A stretch of 64,000 bases of DNA from Sycon ciliatum (GCF_964019385.1 NC_088649.1:17574161-17638160), one strand, 5' to 3'. Counted from the first letter of the stretch, positions 22,091-53,062 are shown. Translations and numbers: made by a program. The notes: generated by a model not told the origin, from the letters alone.

Positions 22091-23045
22091 TAGGAAAATG
22101 TTATCAACTCCAAAGCACGAAAAAGGCCAAAAACTAAACCAAGAACATATGCAATAACATGTTATTTATAAAGACAGGACAAGTGAATAATTAGTCAGTC
22201 CATTGTTCATGATGATCTCCGCCGGTTACGTCGGCAAGCGAGCCTCCGCCACTGCCAAAGCAGCGTGGGCTCCGCAGGAGGGTGCAAATTTCAAACCAAA
22301 ATTTAAACGCCTACAACCGCGAATGCACATGATACAGGATTTCAGAAGGCTGAAGGAAATCCTGCATCTAACAAATGCCATAACATGAGAGTAATGCTCA
22401 CCCCTCTTCTCCGCCAACAGATGAGCAATTCGTTTGTACAGTGCTGTTGATGCTGGACCCATTCCGCCACTGGCTGACATGACCGCCGGAACAAAGGAGG
22501 CTTGCTCAACCTGCCTCACCCGCTCCTCATAGTGCCTTCTCTTTTCTTTTTCATGTCGCTGATACACAATAGTATGTGGTGCAGATCGATTTGAGCGTGA
22601 GTGAGGATTAAAAACCCGTATATCAATAAGTGTACGCTCAAAACGACTGCCCCACAAACCATTGGCAGCGACATCCAACCGGGCACGGTCTTCCACATTT
22701 GCGGTCCGGTAGCGAAGACGCTCCCCCGTCAGCGGTTGCAGCAAGGGCTCGATGGACACACTGGTGCACACCTCGTCCAGCAGCCGGGCCGTGACGTCCC
22801 GAATACCATTGTGTCTAATGGAGGGAAACCCTCCATAGGGGCACGACAGGGAATGCGCGACAGTTGCCTCTTGGCCGCAAGAGCAGTGTGACGGTACCCT
22901 GGCCGGTGTCCATCCGTAACGGAGGCAGAGTCCGTCCCAAAACTCTCCCTTTGTTAAATTAAAATGATATTTCTTAAGTGGACGGCACGTCAGCCAGCTC
23001 GACGACCCTTTCTCCTTCGCGACGTCTATGACATGTCGTAGCGAC
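22091..23045 (-). pseudogene. 5'-truncated non-LTR retrotransposon, perfect 14-bp TSD
   Basis: TGTGCTGTGCAAGT flanks the insert at 22077-22090 and 23046-23059. The minus strand is open without a stop from the truncated 5' end to the TAA at 22226. It encodes the same C-terminal module as the ORF at 4252: WLTCRPL, GLCLRYGW, a C-x-C-x7-H-x4-C knuckle (CSCGQEATVAHSLSC), RLDVAANG, LIDIRVFNP and the closing Arg/Lys-rich and YKRIAHLLAEK segments. The reverse transcriptase core is absent. The 135-base 3' region lacks poly(A). The insert sits in the composite repeat and is younger than it. Confidence 0.88.
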
Positions 23046-24030
23046 TGTGCTGTGCAAGTGCACGGCAGACTGTGTTCAGTGCATGCAGTCCGCGGATCCG
23101 TGTTCGGATGTGCATGCGCGAGGAACTTACTTCCTTCTTTGGAACTGCTTCTTGCATGAGCTGTTTCGGATATTTCGTCTCATGGCCTGGCTTATTTCGT
23201 TTCGGCGCTGCTGAGACCTCCTTTCGCGGAATATTACTCAATGACAGGTGAGTTGACCAGTTGCCTTTGATTCTTTTGCTTGTGTTGACTCTTTCATTCA
23301 GGAAAAGTGTGCTGATTTTGGGGCGGAATGCAATAAATAATGGAAAAGTTGACAGGATCTCTTTTCTAAATTTTGCTTTTCTGCTGCCGAGCTGCGAGGC
23401 CTCCTTTTACGGAATACTCGATGACAGGTGCTAGGTGATCTCTCTACGTTGACCGGTTTCCTTCGATTCATTTGCTTATGTTCACCCTTTCATTTACGGA
23501 AACGTGTGCTGATTTTATTCGGATTTAGATCCATTTTTATCTCTTTGCCCTTGTCTACAGTGTGCGAAGAACGCGAGTTCACCTTCTTGACGGTAAGGCT
23601 TATGTTAGATGTGTTGTCGAAATACTCATGTTCATTGTACATTGGTACGTTACAAGTAAGGCACTGGTCAGTGGCATACTATCGTTGGCAGTTCCCAATC
23701 TGGAGGGAAAGGTTCAAGTACCAATTGACCGAGTTTGCAAAACAAATTCGCATATCAGGGGAAATCTCTATTGTGGAGAGGTTCAGTAACTTGTTTGTTT
23801 CATACGAAACAATCCAGTGTATGCAGTCTCGTCTCGTGAAAATCTCGTACTTGTATGATTGGATTTGTTTACTCGAGTCTGGGCTGTTTGATTTGTGAGT
23901 ACCGCCGAGATTGCACTGCCCCAAATAAAGTTTCGTGCCGCCAAAGCAAGAATTACGATCTGCAATCTGTTTGTAGTACCTGTAAGAATGTGGAGTACAT
24001 GTATCGTACTTTCTCTGTTGCTGTTGCTCA

Positions 24031-24446
24031 GGGCATGTTCGATTGGTAGGATCGGGATCCCGATCCACCGGATCCACTGGATTCGCACCCTTTCGATTGG
24101 TCGAATCCGGATCCGGATCCTTCGGATTTGGATCTGGTCAACCCACCTCGGGGAGCAGGGTTGACCGGATCCAACGGATCCAAATGTGACCTTTGTGCGT
24201 ATATGGCGGGTAAAAATCATTTTTGTACACATTAAGGTACGCACACGTGGATAGAGATAGAGCTTGTTGACTTTTGGTACGACGCACGCGATGAGTACGA
24301 CTTTCACCCCTTTTGGGTGACTTGTGAGCGCCATTGTCAACATGGCAACAGTCATGGTCCAAAATAAAGTGACCAGTTGAATCTGAAGGATCCGAAGGAT
24401 CTGAGATCTGGATCCCGATCCCGATCCTTACCAATCGAACATGCCC
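24031..24446. mobile_element. PIF/Harbinger-like MITE, 3-bp TSD
   Basis: GGGCATGTTCGATTGGTA and its inverted copy bound a 416-bp element. TCA precedes it and TTA follows it. The orthologous site in copy C (TTTCAGTTGCCG) and copy D is empty. GGGCATGTT ends and a TNA duplication are typical of PIF/Harbinger. The interior is rich in GGATCC/GGATCCGGATCC words; no transposase is present. Confidence 0.8.
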
Positions 24447-24481
24447 TTAGTTGCCGTCATGTTGCTAAAGAAAGGTTCAGT

Positions 24482-24749
24482 AGAGAGGTTCTACAAAACG
24501 AAAATTCGAACGAAGTTTCGCGACAGTCCTTGCGAAAGTGTGTGAGAATTTTTGCACGAACTTTGCGTTCTGCACTTTTTCGTAGTTTGCGCGGGCCAAG
24601 TGCACGTACGCCATGACCCGATCTCACGAAATTTCCTACGACAGTTCATTTCGCGTTCCCTGCAAGTTTCGCTTCCAAAGGTGCGAAGTTTCGCACTTCA
24701 TGATGTAGAGCGAAAGTTTGTACGCATTTTCGTTTTGCAGAATCTCTCT
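24482..24749. mobile_element. AGAGAGGTT-family MITE with 3-bp AGT duplication
   Basis: AGAGAGGTTCTACAAAACG and the inverted CGTTTTGCAGAATCTCTCT bound 268 bp. AGT lies on both sides. Copy C has a single uninterrupted AGT (27832-27834), so both ends of the element are fixed by an empty site. Related copies are at 54031-54297 and, rearranged, at 18766-19116. No coding capacity. Confidence 0.88.
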
Positions 24750-25136
24750 AGTGACTCAATTGTTTCATACGAGACAATGAGTCGGTGTGGCTTAGAATCT
24801 TTCGCTGTAGAAGAAATCTATTCGTATGTCTATTGGAGAAATAATTGTATTCACTGGTTATAAAATAGGTTAAGACAAACTCACAGAATAAATACCATCG
24901 GTCCCTTGGTGTTCGTCCTAAAGAGGTTCGACTGGATATCATTCATACTCACCAAAAGATGTGTAAGATTTTATTATTGTGGAGTGCCTTGTTTATCTCT
25001 CAGTACCTCCAACCATAGCCTTGCCCCTTTTATCCTCGGGATCAGTGTAGTTGTTGGAACGAGGTTTTCGACTCAGCAATGTATTCGTTTACATTTTAAT
25101 TCATGTTTATTGTCCCTCCTTTGCTGTGTTGTTTTA

Positions 25137-25940
25137 CTTGGTCCGCGTCAGCAATATTGTCGCTTATCTTTCGACAATTTGAACTTAGACTTTGGACATG
25201 AACGCGTGCACTTGTAGTGATAAAACTTGGTACGATGGACGGTAAGGTATAGAATGACAACTAGCTGTAAGGAATTTATTGTCCAAGGAAGGATTCCTAC
25301 TTTTTTCGGTCCTCTTCGTCGCTGCTCTCGACGCTGGTGACAAATATTTTTGCTCGGGTTCGACTCTCTTGCTTTTACAAGCTCATCTCTCTTCCTCTCC
25401 GCTGCCTGGCTATTTTCTAAACAGAAGTCGATCGTGATGGTCGCCTTCTCTATAGGACTTCGCGTGGGCAGTACGACAGCCTGTGTGGTTCAAATCAGAC
25501 GCCGTTCTTTGCAAGATTTATTTTGAACGACGACGACGACGCGTACAGTACTTGCAAATCTCCACGACGCGCTGGATACTCCGAGCGTTGAGTTGGAGGT
25601 AAGGGAGCTGAGATCTCAGCTTGACGAGCGATCCCTGAGGTGAGCGATCTCGGCCGTTCAGCAAAATGGAGCTGATTCCGAGTAGCCGATTACTTTCTTG
25701 TGGCTTGCGCTGCTCTTGCTTGCACAGCGTAACAAGATAATCTATTTTGATTCGGCGCTGTATCAATCAGAATCGACCACCCGTCGCTCTCGAAATCCAC
25801 TCGAACTGTAGCTAGACCTTTCAGGTACTAGTAAACTAACTTACTGACCAAAATTGGGATGAAATGGGCTGCCGATTGAGCTTTGGCGACATATAAACAA
25901 AGCTGAAAGATAAGCGACAATATCGCTGACGCGGACCAAG
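25137..25940. mobile_element. Tc1/mariner-like non-autonomous element, TA TSD
   Basis: CTTGGTCCGCGTCAGCAATA and its inverted copy (TIRs of about 37 bp with few mismatches) bound 804 bp, flanked by TA at 25135-25136 and 25941-25942. Copies A, C and D show the empty site (TTGTTTTAGAAAATC). A short minus frame (25518-25766) has no recognisable domain. TA duplications support Tc1/mariner or a related superfamily. Confidence 0.85.
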
Positions 25941-26440
25941 TAGAAAATCGTGGACTAACAGTTTGAAGTCATTCAACTACTTCCAAAAGTTGTATCGGCA
26001 TCAACAGGATTACCATTTCACTGCAATAATGATGCAGGATGACCTTATCACGATAAGCCATGATTATAAACCATTATAAACACAGAATCAACAAAAACAT
26101 CTGCGACACGCACCTGGCTACATTTCTCAAATAAATCTGATCGAGGGTGGGGAAATCTGAAATATCTGAAAGGCAAGCCAATTTTATGACAGAGTCATGA
26201 AATTCTGCAACGGCAAGTTGCAACATGCACAGAATGACCTCCGTATAAAAAAAGTATCACCACCACTAGTCCACGACTCACATGTTTCCCCGCCGAAGAA
26301 TATGCATTGTGCTAGTGCCATTTTCTGCAAGAAAAGGCTTGCACATCATGCGTATAATACGGTATTGATGTGAAGGCCATCATTTACATATTGGTATAGG
26401 GCATTCCATTGATTGGTAACAGAAAAAAAACAAAAGAAAT

Positions 26441-26849
26441 TATAGCAATAAAAACTGCTTTATGGCAGTTTTCTAAAAAAGGTTATTGTGTTCTAGTCCA
26501 TGGACCCCGTCTAAAAAGTAAGAAATTAACGAAATGTGATAGCTGAAAATTAAAATTTCACACAAAACCCCTCACAATAATCACACACAGAATGAAAAGC
26601 TACATGCAGAAGACCTTTTCCCCTCGCGATCCTCTTTCCTATGCATGCATGTTGCCAATTGTTGGTGCAGTACAAGTTTAGTGTTGAAAGCAGCATTTCA
26701 AGTGTTGTGATTATTGTGAGGTTTTGTGTGAAATTTTAATTTTCGGCTATCACATTTCGTTAATTTCTTACTTTTTAGACGGGGTCCATGGACTAGAACA
26801 CAATAACTTTTTTTAGAAAACTGCCATAAAGCAGTTTTTATTGCTATAA
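26441..26849. mobile_element. Foldback element after copy B
   Basis: TATAGCAATAAAAACTGC and its inverted end bound paired arms of about 150 bp separated by a spacer with CTTTTCCCCTCG. Copy C starts right after it, so this element lies at the junction of tandem units. Confidence 0.88.
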
Positions 26850-28712
26850 TAATCATTGTGTTGCAGTGCAGTCCGTGTTCGGATGTGCATGCGCGAGGAA
26901 CTTCCTCCTTTGGAACTGCTTCTTGTATGAGCTGTTTTGGATATTTCGTCTCCTGGCCTGGCTTATTTCGTTTCGGCGCTGCTGAGACCTCCTTTCGCAA
27001 AATATTACTCAATGACAGGTGAGTTGACCAGTTCCCTTTGATTCATTTGCTTGTGTTGACTCTTTCATTTACGAAAAGTGTGCTGATTTTGGGCGGAATG
27101 CAATAAATAATGGGAAAGCTGACCAGGGTCTCCTTTCTAAATTTAGCTTTTCCGCTGCCGAGGCCTCCTTTTACGGAATACTCGATGACAGGTGATCTCT
27201 GAGTTGACCGGTTTCCTTCGATTCATTTGCTTATGCTCACCCTTTCATTTACGGAAACGTGTGCTGATTTTATTCGGATTTAGATCCATTTTTATCTCTT
27301 TGCCCTTGTCTACAGTGTGCGAAGAACGCGAGTTCACCTTCTTGACGGTAAGGCTTATGTTAGATGTGTTATCGAAATACTCATGTATTCATTGTACATT
27401 GGTACGTTACAAGTAAGGCACTGGTCAGTGGCATACTATCGTTGGCATTTCCCAATCTGGAGGGAACGGTTCAAGGACCCATTGACCGAGTATGCAAAAT
27501 AAATTCTCATATCAGGGAAAATCTCCATTGTGGAGAGGTTCAGTAAACTTGTTTGCTTCATACGAAACAAGCCAATGCAATGAATGGGTGCAGTCTCGTC
27601 TCGTGAAGATCTCGTACTTGTATGATTGGATTTGTTTACTCGAGTCTGGGCTGTTTGATTTATTATTTGTGAGTACCGCCGAGATTGCAATGCCCCAAAT
27701 AAAGTTTCGTGCCGCCAAAGCAAGAATTACGATCTGCAAACTGCTTGTAGTACCTGCAAGAATCTGCTCTCCATGTATCGTACTTTCTCTGTTGCTGTTT
27801 CAGTTGCCGTCATGTTGCTAAAGAAACGATCAGTGACTCATTTGTTTCATACGAGACGAGTCAATGAGTTGGTGTGGCTTAGAATCTTTCGCTGTAGAAG
27901 AAATCTATTCGTATGTCTATTGGAGAAATAATTGTATTTACTGGTTATAAAATAGGTTAAGACATACTCGCAGAATAAATACCATCGGTCCCTTGGTGTT
28001 CGTCCTAAAGAGGTTCGACTGGATATCATTAATACTCACCAAAAGATGTGTAAGATTTTATTATTATGGAGTGCCTTGTTTATCTCTCAGTACCTCCCCT
28101 TTTATCCTCAGGATCAGTGTAGTTGTTGGAACGAGGTGTCGGACTCAGCAATGTATTTGTTTACATTTTAATACATGTTTATTGTTCCTCCTTTGCTGTG
28201 TTGTTTTAGAAAATCGTGGACTAACAGTTTGAAGTCATTGAACTACTTCCAAAAGTTGTATCGACATCAACAGGATTACCATTTCACTGCAATATGATGC
28301 AGGATGACCTTATCACGATAACCCATGATTATAAACCATTATAAGCACAGAATCAACAAAAACATCTGCGACACGCACCTGGTTACATTTCTCAAATATA
28401 TCTGATCGAGGGTGGGGAAATCTGAAATATCTGAAAGGCAAGACAATTTTATGACAGAGTCATGAAATTCTGCTACAGCAACATGGTCAGAATGACGTCC
28501 GTATAAAAATAATTTAAAAAAAGTATCACCACGGTCCACCACTACACACATGTTTCCCCGCAGAAGAACATGCTAGTGCCATTTTCTGCAAGAAAAGGCT
28601 TGCACATCAATGTGTATAATACGGTATTGATATGATGTGAAGGCCATCATTTACATGTACATTATTGATATAGGGCATTCCATTGATTGGTGACAGAAAA
28701 AACAAAAGAAAT
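26850..28712 (+). repeat. Composite repeat copy C
   Basis: Collinear with copy B from TTGTGTTGCAGTGCAGTCC onward but free of B's three insertions, so it supplies the empty sites. Reading frames comparable to those in B are broken by substitutions and small indels. Confidence 0.85.
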
Positions 28713-29123
28713 TATAGCAATAAAAACTGCTTTATGGCAGTTTTCTAAAAAAAGTTATTGTGTTCTAGTCCATGGACCCCGTCTAAAAAGTAAGAAATTA
28801 ACGAAATGTGATAGCCGAAAATTAAAATTTCACACAAAACCTCACAAAAATCACAAGCATAATGAAAAGCTACATGTACCGTAGAAGACCTTTTCTCCTC
28901 GTGATCCTCTTTCCTATGCATGCATGTTGCCAATTGTTGGTGCAGTACAAGTTTAGTGTCGAAAGCAGCATTTCAAGTGTTGTGATTATTGTGAGGTTTT
29001 GTGTAAAATTTTAATTTTCGGCTATCACATTTCGTTAATTTCTTACTTTTTAGGCGGGGTCCATGGACTAGAACACAATAACTTTTTTTAGAAAACTGCC
29101 ATAAAGCAGTTTTTATTGCTATA
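28713..29123. mobile_element. Foldback element after copy C
   Basis: Same TATAGCAATAAAAACTGC-ended foldback as at 26441, 411 bp, closing the tandem array. Confidence 0.88.
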
Positions 29124-29362
29124 ATGCGAGATGGGAAGGTCTCACGGTACTTTACGGTGATAGGAGAGGTTTCGGGGTACGGTTTTTCATCCGAAAATCC
29201 GTATGAGCACTACGGTTGATAGAGCAGGTTGGGTGGAGAGGCGGGTTGGGGGGGGGGGGGGTGAGCGGATGGGGGTTGACACTGGATAACAATTACAAGT
29301 ACATGTACACACGAGTCGAGTCAAAAAGCACCACGCGTCTGGTTTGTTGTACCTGATAGTTT
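29124..29362. other. No gene; G-run and low-complexity sequence
   Basis: Contains a run of about 14 G near 29250 and short ACGGT-type repeats. Nothing coding is visible. Confidence 0.5.
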
Positions 29363-29443
29363 CATGCCAGATGGCAATCTTCAGACAACTGACCTCAGTT
29401 GACCTCAGTTGACCTCAGTTGACCTCAGTTGCCATCTGGCATG
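29363..29443. repeat. Hairpin enclosing a 10-bp minisatellite
   Basis: CATGCCAGATGGCAA (29363-29377) pairs with TTGCCATCTGGCATG (29429-29443). Between them GACCTCAGTT is repeated exactly four times (29391-29430). Confidence 0.9.
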
Positions 29444-29458
29444 ACACTATTAGTAACA

Positions 29459-29530
29459 ACAAGAGTACATGGGGTTATGTACTCTTGGTAACAATAAACC
29501 AGACGAGTGGTACCAAGAGTATAACTCCCC
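29459..29530. repeat. AAGAGTACAT palindrome cluster
   Basis: AAGAGTACATGG..TTATGTACTCTTGG, followed by ACCAAGAGTATAAC. The same small palindrome recurs at 48096-48130 and 53195-53225, and diverged forms occur near 44830 and 56010. Confidence 0.65.
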
Positions 29531-29677
29531 AAATCCTCTTGGTAGTACTCTATGAGTCGTGTGTTACTGCTCTGCTTCTGCATTGAGCACTCTATCGAAC
29601 CGGAGGACTCCGCAAGTACATGTACATGTCGTCGAATATGATACCAAAGGGGGTGGGGGGATCTGGCATAATAATTA

Positions 29678-29794
29678 TAGGTTAGTGCATGGTAGAGAGG
29701 GCCTTATGGCTTGTTAGTGCCCGACAGGTTAGCCTGAGGGCTACCCTGAAGGGCACAAACAAGCCATAAGATCCTCCCTGCCATGCACTAACTA
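29678..29794. repeat. Short foldback
   Basis: TTAGTGCATGGTAGAGAGG, continuing through CTTATGGCTTGTT, is mirrored by AACAAGCCATAAG, ATCCTCCCTG and CCATGCACTAA. The arms are about 50 bp with a short loop. Confidence 0.85.
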
Positions 29795-30327
29795 TTTTTT
29801 TTGAACGAGGTTACATGCACAATCTCACTTCGAATATGCTTGTGTACCATTATATTGGGTAGTTTTGTGGTTTGTGTGCAGAGTCACTTGGTGTGGTATG
29901 AAAGAATATTTTCTTCTGCTAAGTTATGGTAACTCAGCACCACTTTGGACTACTAAAAGTAGAATAGGAGCAAATGAAATGCTGGGCTCTTATTGCGAGC
30001 TTCATTCTTATTCATAGCTTGTGGAGCTATTTAGCGGCTTTGAGAGCCCCTTATCGATACCTCTAATGACTTTGATCTTCGGTTTTTATAGGGTTCCGCA
30101 AGCTGTTGACAAAGGAAATTCGCACAGATGAAAGAATACGGGAGGCAAAAACCATACACACTTCTGAAATGCGTAGCTTTTAGTATTACACCGTACATTT
30201 TATGCAGAGTTCATTATCTGCACCGTACTATAATGCACACAGGGAGTTGTACGCACGCACCCCTCGATGCGTCATCAAGAGTAGTAACGATTGAGCGCGG
30301 GCTAAGGCCCTTGGCGGGAATGTCGCT

Positions 30328-30415
30328 GATTGGTCGTTTCCTGGACAACGAGACAGACCTCGTTCTAATGAAAATTAATGCCGTGATCGAATGCGTCCTC
30401 AGGCAGGGATAAAAG
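30328..30415 (+). promoter_or_regulatory. Putative promoter (inverted CCAAT, TATA-like box)
   Basis: GATTGG (inverted CCAAT) lies at 30328-30333 and GATAAAAG, a TATA-like box, at 30408-30415, upstream of the first exon of the LRR gene. Transcription would start near 30435-30445. No ATG occurs from there to the proposed start codon at 30590. This is inference from motif spacing only. Confidence 0.4.
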
Positions 30416-30589
30416 AGCAGAAGAACGGCATCAGGCTCACAGCAGTCCAGGTGTATCCAGTCCTTAGTACACTGTACATTGCTACCGTCGGTCTCTTTTC
30501 AACGTGTTGGAAGAAGGAGTCATCCGGCTGAAGTTTTCTTGCATCTTTGAGGTATACTTCACGCAAGGCAGCCTTTCTACCTTGCAATC

Positions 30590-49903
<19,314 letters not shown>

Positions 49904-49956
49904 GCCTTACTGGGTGTCACCGGCCGTGGTGAGTTCCCTTCGGGAACGGACACGAT

Positions 49957-49962
49957 AATAAA
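49957..49962 (+). terminator. Polyadenylation signal AATAAA
   Basis: AATAAA lies 54 bases after the LRR-gene stop codon, on the coding strand; a short 3' UTR is implied. Confidence 0.65.
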
Positions 49963-50794
49963 CTTACTTTGGATGATCTACGTACATTGCCCAAAGCTTT
50001 TCCCATCTGTGTTCTGGTAGCGTTTTGTTTCATCCATATTTAACCGAGTTTAATATTAAACTCTCGTAGTTGGTGCCTCAGTGTGCATATTTAGCACTGC
50101 ATGTTTTGTATAGGTTTTTGTCGATGCTTCCGCGACCAGAACAAATGGGGCATAGATGATACGTTTAGAGTATATAGAGCGGAAGCGTTGTTCCATTTGT
50201 TCTTAACCCGATTATGATCCTCATTCTCACCGCTTCCATTTTCCATGCTTTTCCCCGACGTTGCTTATGTTGTTATGCACTCATCTTCTTCGTACTATAT
50301 TCCGCCTCTAGCTAGTCTTTGCTGTATACCTTTGCTGTTTGCAAGCGTTAGCGAAGCATCTGTTCTGTGGATCCCTGGAGTGCATGCATTCATGATCGTT
50401 GTTTCTGCAATGATGCTGCAGTCACGTGATGCCAGTGCTGGCCCCCTACGTTACATTGGCCCATTTGTAGTGGTGAAGGAGACATGAAACTTTCAAATAT
50501 TACAACTATTGATGCGTTGTACTCTGTGACGTGTGTAAGATAGCTCTATTCGAATGAATATCGAGCACTCTATCGAGCAGGAGGACTCTCATTTGTTTGC
50601 ATAGGCATGACACTTTTCAACTTACAACACATGATGCGTGGGGCTCTGTGTTTTGTATACGATTGTTATGTTCCAATGTATATTGAGCACTCTACTGAGT
50701 ATAATGAAAATAGAGGAAATCACATGGGAACGAGTTATTAACAGCAGGGCCCAAAACAGGGCCCAAAACAAAACATAGTCGGCAATCACGGATA
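49963..50794. other. No gene recognised
   Basis: Intergenic sequence with paired TGAGCACTCTA(T/C)(C/T)GAG motifs (50560-50580, 50685-50700) also seen at 29580. No supported coding. Confidence 0.4.
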
Positions 50795-51207
50795 GATAGA
50801 ATGACCCCAACTGCATTAGTTTTACAACGGTGTCATCTGTATTCGTTTGAGCAACGAGTTAATTTGAAACTATACGTTTTGGTCTATCGCTGCTTGTCAT
50901 CAATTACTAGCCCCCTCCTTCAGTCACTGTTTCTACTGCGTTCAGTTGGCCCGCACACAAATGCTCGTACTCGTGGCCAGGATACAGCTGCCTTAGTATT
51001 ACCTACTGTACATATTGGGTATGGACTGCGCTCAGTTTCTTTTCTGGCGGCAGGTCGGTGGAACACTCTTCCTCCAAACTGTCGTCAGGCACAATCTGCT
51101 GGTACTTTTGCTCACCTCACAAAGATTCACCTAGGGTTCCCTGTAACAAGGCCATGCCTGCTGGGACTCCCCTAGTCAAATAATAAATACTACTACTACT
51201 ACTACTA
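50795..51207 (+). pseudogene. Non-LTR retrotransposon 3' end with (TAC)n tail
   Basis: The plus strand encodes the C-terminus of a CR1/L2/Jockey-type polyprotein: EQRVNLKLYVLVYRCLSSIT, then GYGLRSVSFLAAGRWNTLPP, stopping at about 51175. After the stop comes AATAATAAA and then (TAC)n at 51188-51207, a microsatellite tail. The same family recurs at 57990-58543 (shared GATAGAATGACCCCAACTGC). 5'-truncated. Confidence 0.78.
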
Positions 51208-51939
51208 TCCGACAATCCAAAATATTGTTTTTACAATTTTCGTCATGTGACGTGGGTTGTCGTGTGCCTGTTTTCAACCATTACTTGAGTATGATTGGTG
51301 CTTCCACGGCAACACTTGGCACATGACGAACTTTGGCGGATCCTTTGCTCTCGTGTAGACGCTTGAAAACGGTACAAACGGAGACCACCTCGGATCGGCT
51401 TTGATCGTGTAAACGTACGAAAACGAAAAAAGAAATGCGGGGCTGAAAACGGTAAACTGGCCGGGCGTTGTCGTGTAAACGCAGCCTCAGTAACATGTCC
51501 GGTATGTGCCCTGTTATTGGAGATTCTGACTGATTATTATATCTCGTTACAGTCGTGGATAGATGCTTCATAACCTGTTTCCATGTGATATCTTCTATTT
51601 TAATTTTAATTGATTGGCTCACTATCCGAGTTAAACCCTCGTACTGAGTCGGAGGACTCAAATTTATCTGGACTAGTATAACTCCCATTTTAATATGTAA
51701 AAAAAATTGATTCGCAAGTGTAAGCTGGCTACAAGTTCAATTTTTATTTATTTATTTATTTCTGCACCTCGTAGCTTGTCAAGGCGGCCAATTGTCTTGA
51801 ATTGAACAGTGGGTGAGACGAACCACGGAAGACGAGAAAAAAGGAAAAGAAAAGCGGTACATCTGCCAACGTCCTTCACAGCTGAGTCTTTCAGCTCGTG
51901 CTTATCTTGGTTGCGCTCACCTTCCCCTCCTTATGTTAT
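51208..51939. other. No gene; MITE half-end
   Basis: 51455-51490 (TCGTGTAAACGCAGCCTCA) and 51340-51420 resemble the right part of the GGCTGTGTTTACATGA MITE at 3803. The remaining sequence shows nothing recognisable. Confidence 0.4.
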
Positions 51940-52165
51940 TTCTATAACTTAGAACCTTCCAAGTTGGAAGGCTGTTGGAGTGCGCATCCAAGATGTGCTA
52001 GAGCTGTTAGCCAGTTAGTTGTAGAACGTCAGTACCGTCGGTCAGTTCCGTGCAATGTTATCGCATGAGCTGATTGTTTAGTAACCGGTGGTGTTAGTGG
52101 ACAGTATAGCGAAACGTGTAGTTCCTTGGTCCTTCTCTTTGTATAAATTAAACCTTGGCTCTCCA
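51940..52165. repeat. Dispersed repeat, inverted relative of 9715-10160
   Basis: AACTTAGAACCTTCCAAG, GTTGGAGTGCGCATCC, AAGATGTGCTAGAGCTG and GTGGTGTTAGTGGACA match the reverse complement of the 9715 copy, ending at CCTTGGCTCTCCATC. Confidence 0.65.
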
Positions 52166-52466
52166 TCTGAGTCCATAAAAGCAGGTACACAAAAGGGGGA
52201 GAGATTGGCAGGTTACAAAGCAATGGCGTGCCCAGCGAGCTATGCAGCGGAAGTGGTGACTGTGATTTTGTTTACTGGAAGATACTGAAGTGCACATGGA
52301 AGCGAATGTGAAAGTAGAGTTAGAAAGGGATTTTGAAGGAGGAGGAAGGTAGAAAATTAACAGCGAGGACAATTCAGGAGCAAAATCAACAATGGCCTTT
52401 TCCAAGGACAATAATTATTAATTTGTGTAACAATGAGAAAAAGCAAAGCAAAAACAATTGTAAAAT

Positions 52467-52881
52467 TATAGCAATAAAAACTGCTTCATGGCAGTTTTCT
52501 AAAAAAAGTTATTGTGTTCTAGTCCATGGACCACGTCTAAAAAGTAAGAAATTAACGAAATGTGATAGCCGAAAATTAAAATTTCACACAAAACCTCACA
52601 ATAATCACAACACTTGAAATGCTGCTTTCGACACTAAACTTGTACTGCACCAACAATTGGCAACATGCATGTCATGCATGCATAGGAAAGAGGATCACGA
52701 GGGGAAAAGGTCTTCTACATGTAGCTTTTCATTCTGTGTGTGATTATTGTGAGGTTTTGTGTGAAATTTTAATTTTCGGCTATCACATTTCGTTAATTTC
52801 TTACTTTTTAGACGTGGTCCATGGACTAGAACACAATAACTTTTTTTAGAAAACTGCCATGAAGCAGTTTTTATTGCTATA
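52467..52881. mobile_element. Foldback element (copy D side)
   Basis: TATAGCAATAAAAACTGC and the inverted end; 415 bp. A second partial right end follows at about 52955-53000, showing local duplication. Confidence 0.88.
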
Positions 52882-53062
52882 ATTTCTTTTGTTTTTTCTG
52901 TCACCAATCAATGGAATGCCCTATACTATATCAATATGTAAATTTAAACTAAACTTTTTTTAGAAATCTGCCATGAAGCAGTTTTTATTGCTATAATTTC
53001 TTTTGTTTTTTTCTGTCACCAATCAATGGAATGCCATGATTACAAACCTTCACATCATATCA

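Larger units (their letters stand above)
23046..26440 (+). repeat. Composite repeat copy B (with nested transposons)
   Basis: The longest forward copy, carrying three insertions (24031-24446, 24482-24749, 25137-25940). A 156-codon plus frame (23428-23898) and splice-like sites, such as TTGTCTACAG before GTGCGAAGAACG and CTTGACGGTAAGG, occur here and partly in C and D. No domain is recognised and the frame is broken in other copies, so I do not call a gene. Confidence 0.85.

Noticed and set aside
23428-23898. 156-codon frame in composite copy B
   Set aside because: Its resemblance to frames in C and D follows from recent duplication. The frames are broken in the other copies and no domain is recognised.
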